Part shown: positions 60,060-60,688 of the stretch, piece by piece
Layout: each line of letters begins with the position of its first letter
Position numbering within the stretch: position 1 is the first letter of the stretch
From: CAJXJP01 sp964022365
GTDB lineage: Bacteria > Patescibacteriota > Gracilibacteria > BD1-5 > UBA6164
Reading direction: 5' to 3'
Assembly (NCBI GenBank): GCA_964022365.1
Contig: CAXHZN010000009.1
Location: forward strand, 1 to 60,688
DNA: 60,688 nucleotides
The notes under the pieces: model-generated
Database searches by the model: none
Told to the model about the DNA's origin: nothing
What the model saw: only the letters and a program-made list of their open reading frames with translations
Program-made: the position numbers and the translations under genes

Positions 60060-60688
60060 GTGGACCCCTTACTCATAGGATCGTTTATAGTTTTATTTAT
60101 GCTTTCTGCTTTCTTTTCGGGAACAGAGTTAGCACTTATGTCCTTAGCTTCTCATAAAATTGATGCACTTGTAAAAGAATCAAAAGTATGAGCAGCTTCT
60201 CTCAAAAAAATCAAGGAGAATAATGACAGGCTTTTGATTACCATTCTCATCGGGAATAATCTCGTAAATACTTATACAGCTGCGCTTGCAACAACAATTG
60301 CACTTACAATGGCAGATTCAATGGGCTACGAAAAATCAGCAGCAATTGGGATTTCTACCTGAGTTGTTACATTTTTACTCCTCATGTTTGGTGAAATTAT
60401 TCCAAAAAGTTTTGCGATTAAAAACTCTGTTTCTATTGCACTTTTAGTGGCTCCAATTTATAAATTTTTAATGTTTATATTATTTCCGGTAATCATTATT
60501 ATCGAAGCAATTATTAAAATATTTTCAAAAAAAGAATTTGCAGAACAAATAACAGACGAAGAAATAGAAAGTTTTATCGATCTATGAAAAAATTCTGGAA
60601 CTCTAGAAGACTCAGAACATCAAAAAATTAAAAATGTATTAGAGTTTTGAGATATTCTCGTAGAAGAAATCATGACTCCAAGAGTAAA
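60060..60688 (+). CDS. CNNM/CorC-type DUF21 membrane protein (partial, 3' end cut off)
   Basis: The window contains 209 codons. The DUF21/CNNM transmembrane domain is clear: FMLSAFFSGTELALMSLASHKIDAL, LLITILIGNNLVNTYTAAL, LLLMFGEIIPKSFAIKN, then the acidic helix ITDEEIESFIDLGKNSGTLED and the start of the CBS region VLEFGDILVEEIMTPR. Such proteins (HlyC/CorC, MpfA) are linked to Mg2+ or Na+ transport. The chosen start is GTG at 60060 because no ATG lies in frame before the first helix; ATG at 60102 would cut into it. The C-terminal CBS and CorC domains lie beyond the window. Confidence 0.88.

Overview
The window is AT-rich bacterial DNA that only reads sensibly if TGA is a sense codon for glycine (translation table 25). 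Under that reading about 45 genes that would otherwise be shattered become single, full-length, recognisable proteins. The TGA codons fall on invariant glycines: the potassium-channel selectivity filter, the P-loops of MiaA and a PilT, and the FtsZ nucleotide-binding glycines. This code, the compact gene layout and the rich type IV pilus gene set point to Gracilibacteria/Absconditabacteria (BD1-5/SR1) of the Patescibacteria (CPR). Almost all genes stop with TAA, arginine is mostly AGA, and CGA/CGG are very rare. One CGG sits where the FGE-sulfatase family has an invariant Trp (GNVWEW), a hint that CGG may also be recoded.

Layout. 1-2.9 kb: a low-complexity edge, a small unknown gene, then leftward rplL, rplJ (behind an L10-type leader RNA), rpmE2 and three tRNAs (Leu, Tyr, Thr). 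3-13 kb: miaA, a first PilT-type ATPase, a coupled micro-ORF and a SanA-like protein, then exported proteins (DKNYY, M14 carboxypeptidase, SLH/C39-like, unknowns) and a DUF389 membrane protein. 13-21 kb: tex (carrying an in-frame palindromic insert), an EamA permease, an RHS-like exported protein, two related Cys-rich exported proteins, a K+ channel with a C-terminal zinc ribbon, and an HxlR regulator divergent from a nitroreductase with a palindrome at the likely transcription start. 21.4-23.1 kb: two genes with no TGA, TAG stops, CGN arginines and Shine-Dalgarno sites, probably acquired. 23-37 kb: a lipoprotein, a pilin/FGE fusion, an FeS-type photolyase, rplK, a dicarboxylate symporter and a cluster of large Cys-rich surface proteins. 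37-49 kb: a lone VirB4-like ATPase, a SpoIIE-type phosphatase, ftsA-ftsZ, nusA, rplI, ruvX, a Ca2+/cation antiporter, a surface protein with a sortase-like tail and a second PilT. 48.6-60 kb: the type IV pilus region, with the major pilin, pilC, a second SpoIIE-type phosphatase placed between pilC and pilB, pilB, a Lys-rich membrane protein, a pseudopilin, then hisS heading an operon with three minor pilin-like genes. A CNNM/CorC-type protein runs off the right edge.

Together the genes describe a small cell that invests in a surface: a retractable type IV pilus (one PilB, two PilT, at least five pilin-like subunits), large Cys-rich secreted proteins and exported peptidases. This would fit attachment to a host or prey cell, which is an inference. 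Transcription units are short and mostly closed by strong hairpin terminators, several shared by convergent genes. Promoters resemble sigma-70 sites (TTGAAA/TTGACN, usually 16 bp, TATAAT).
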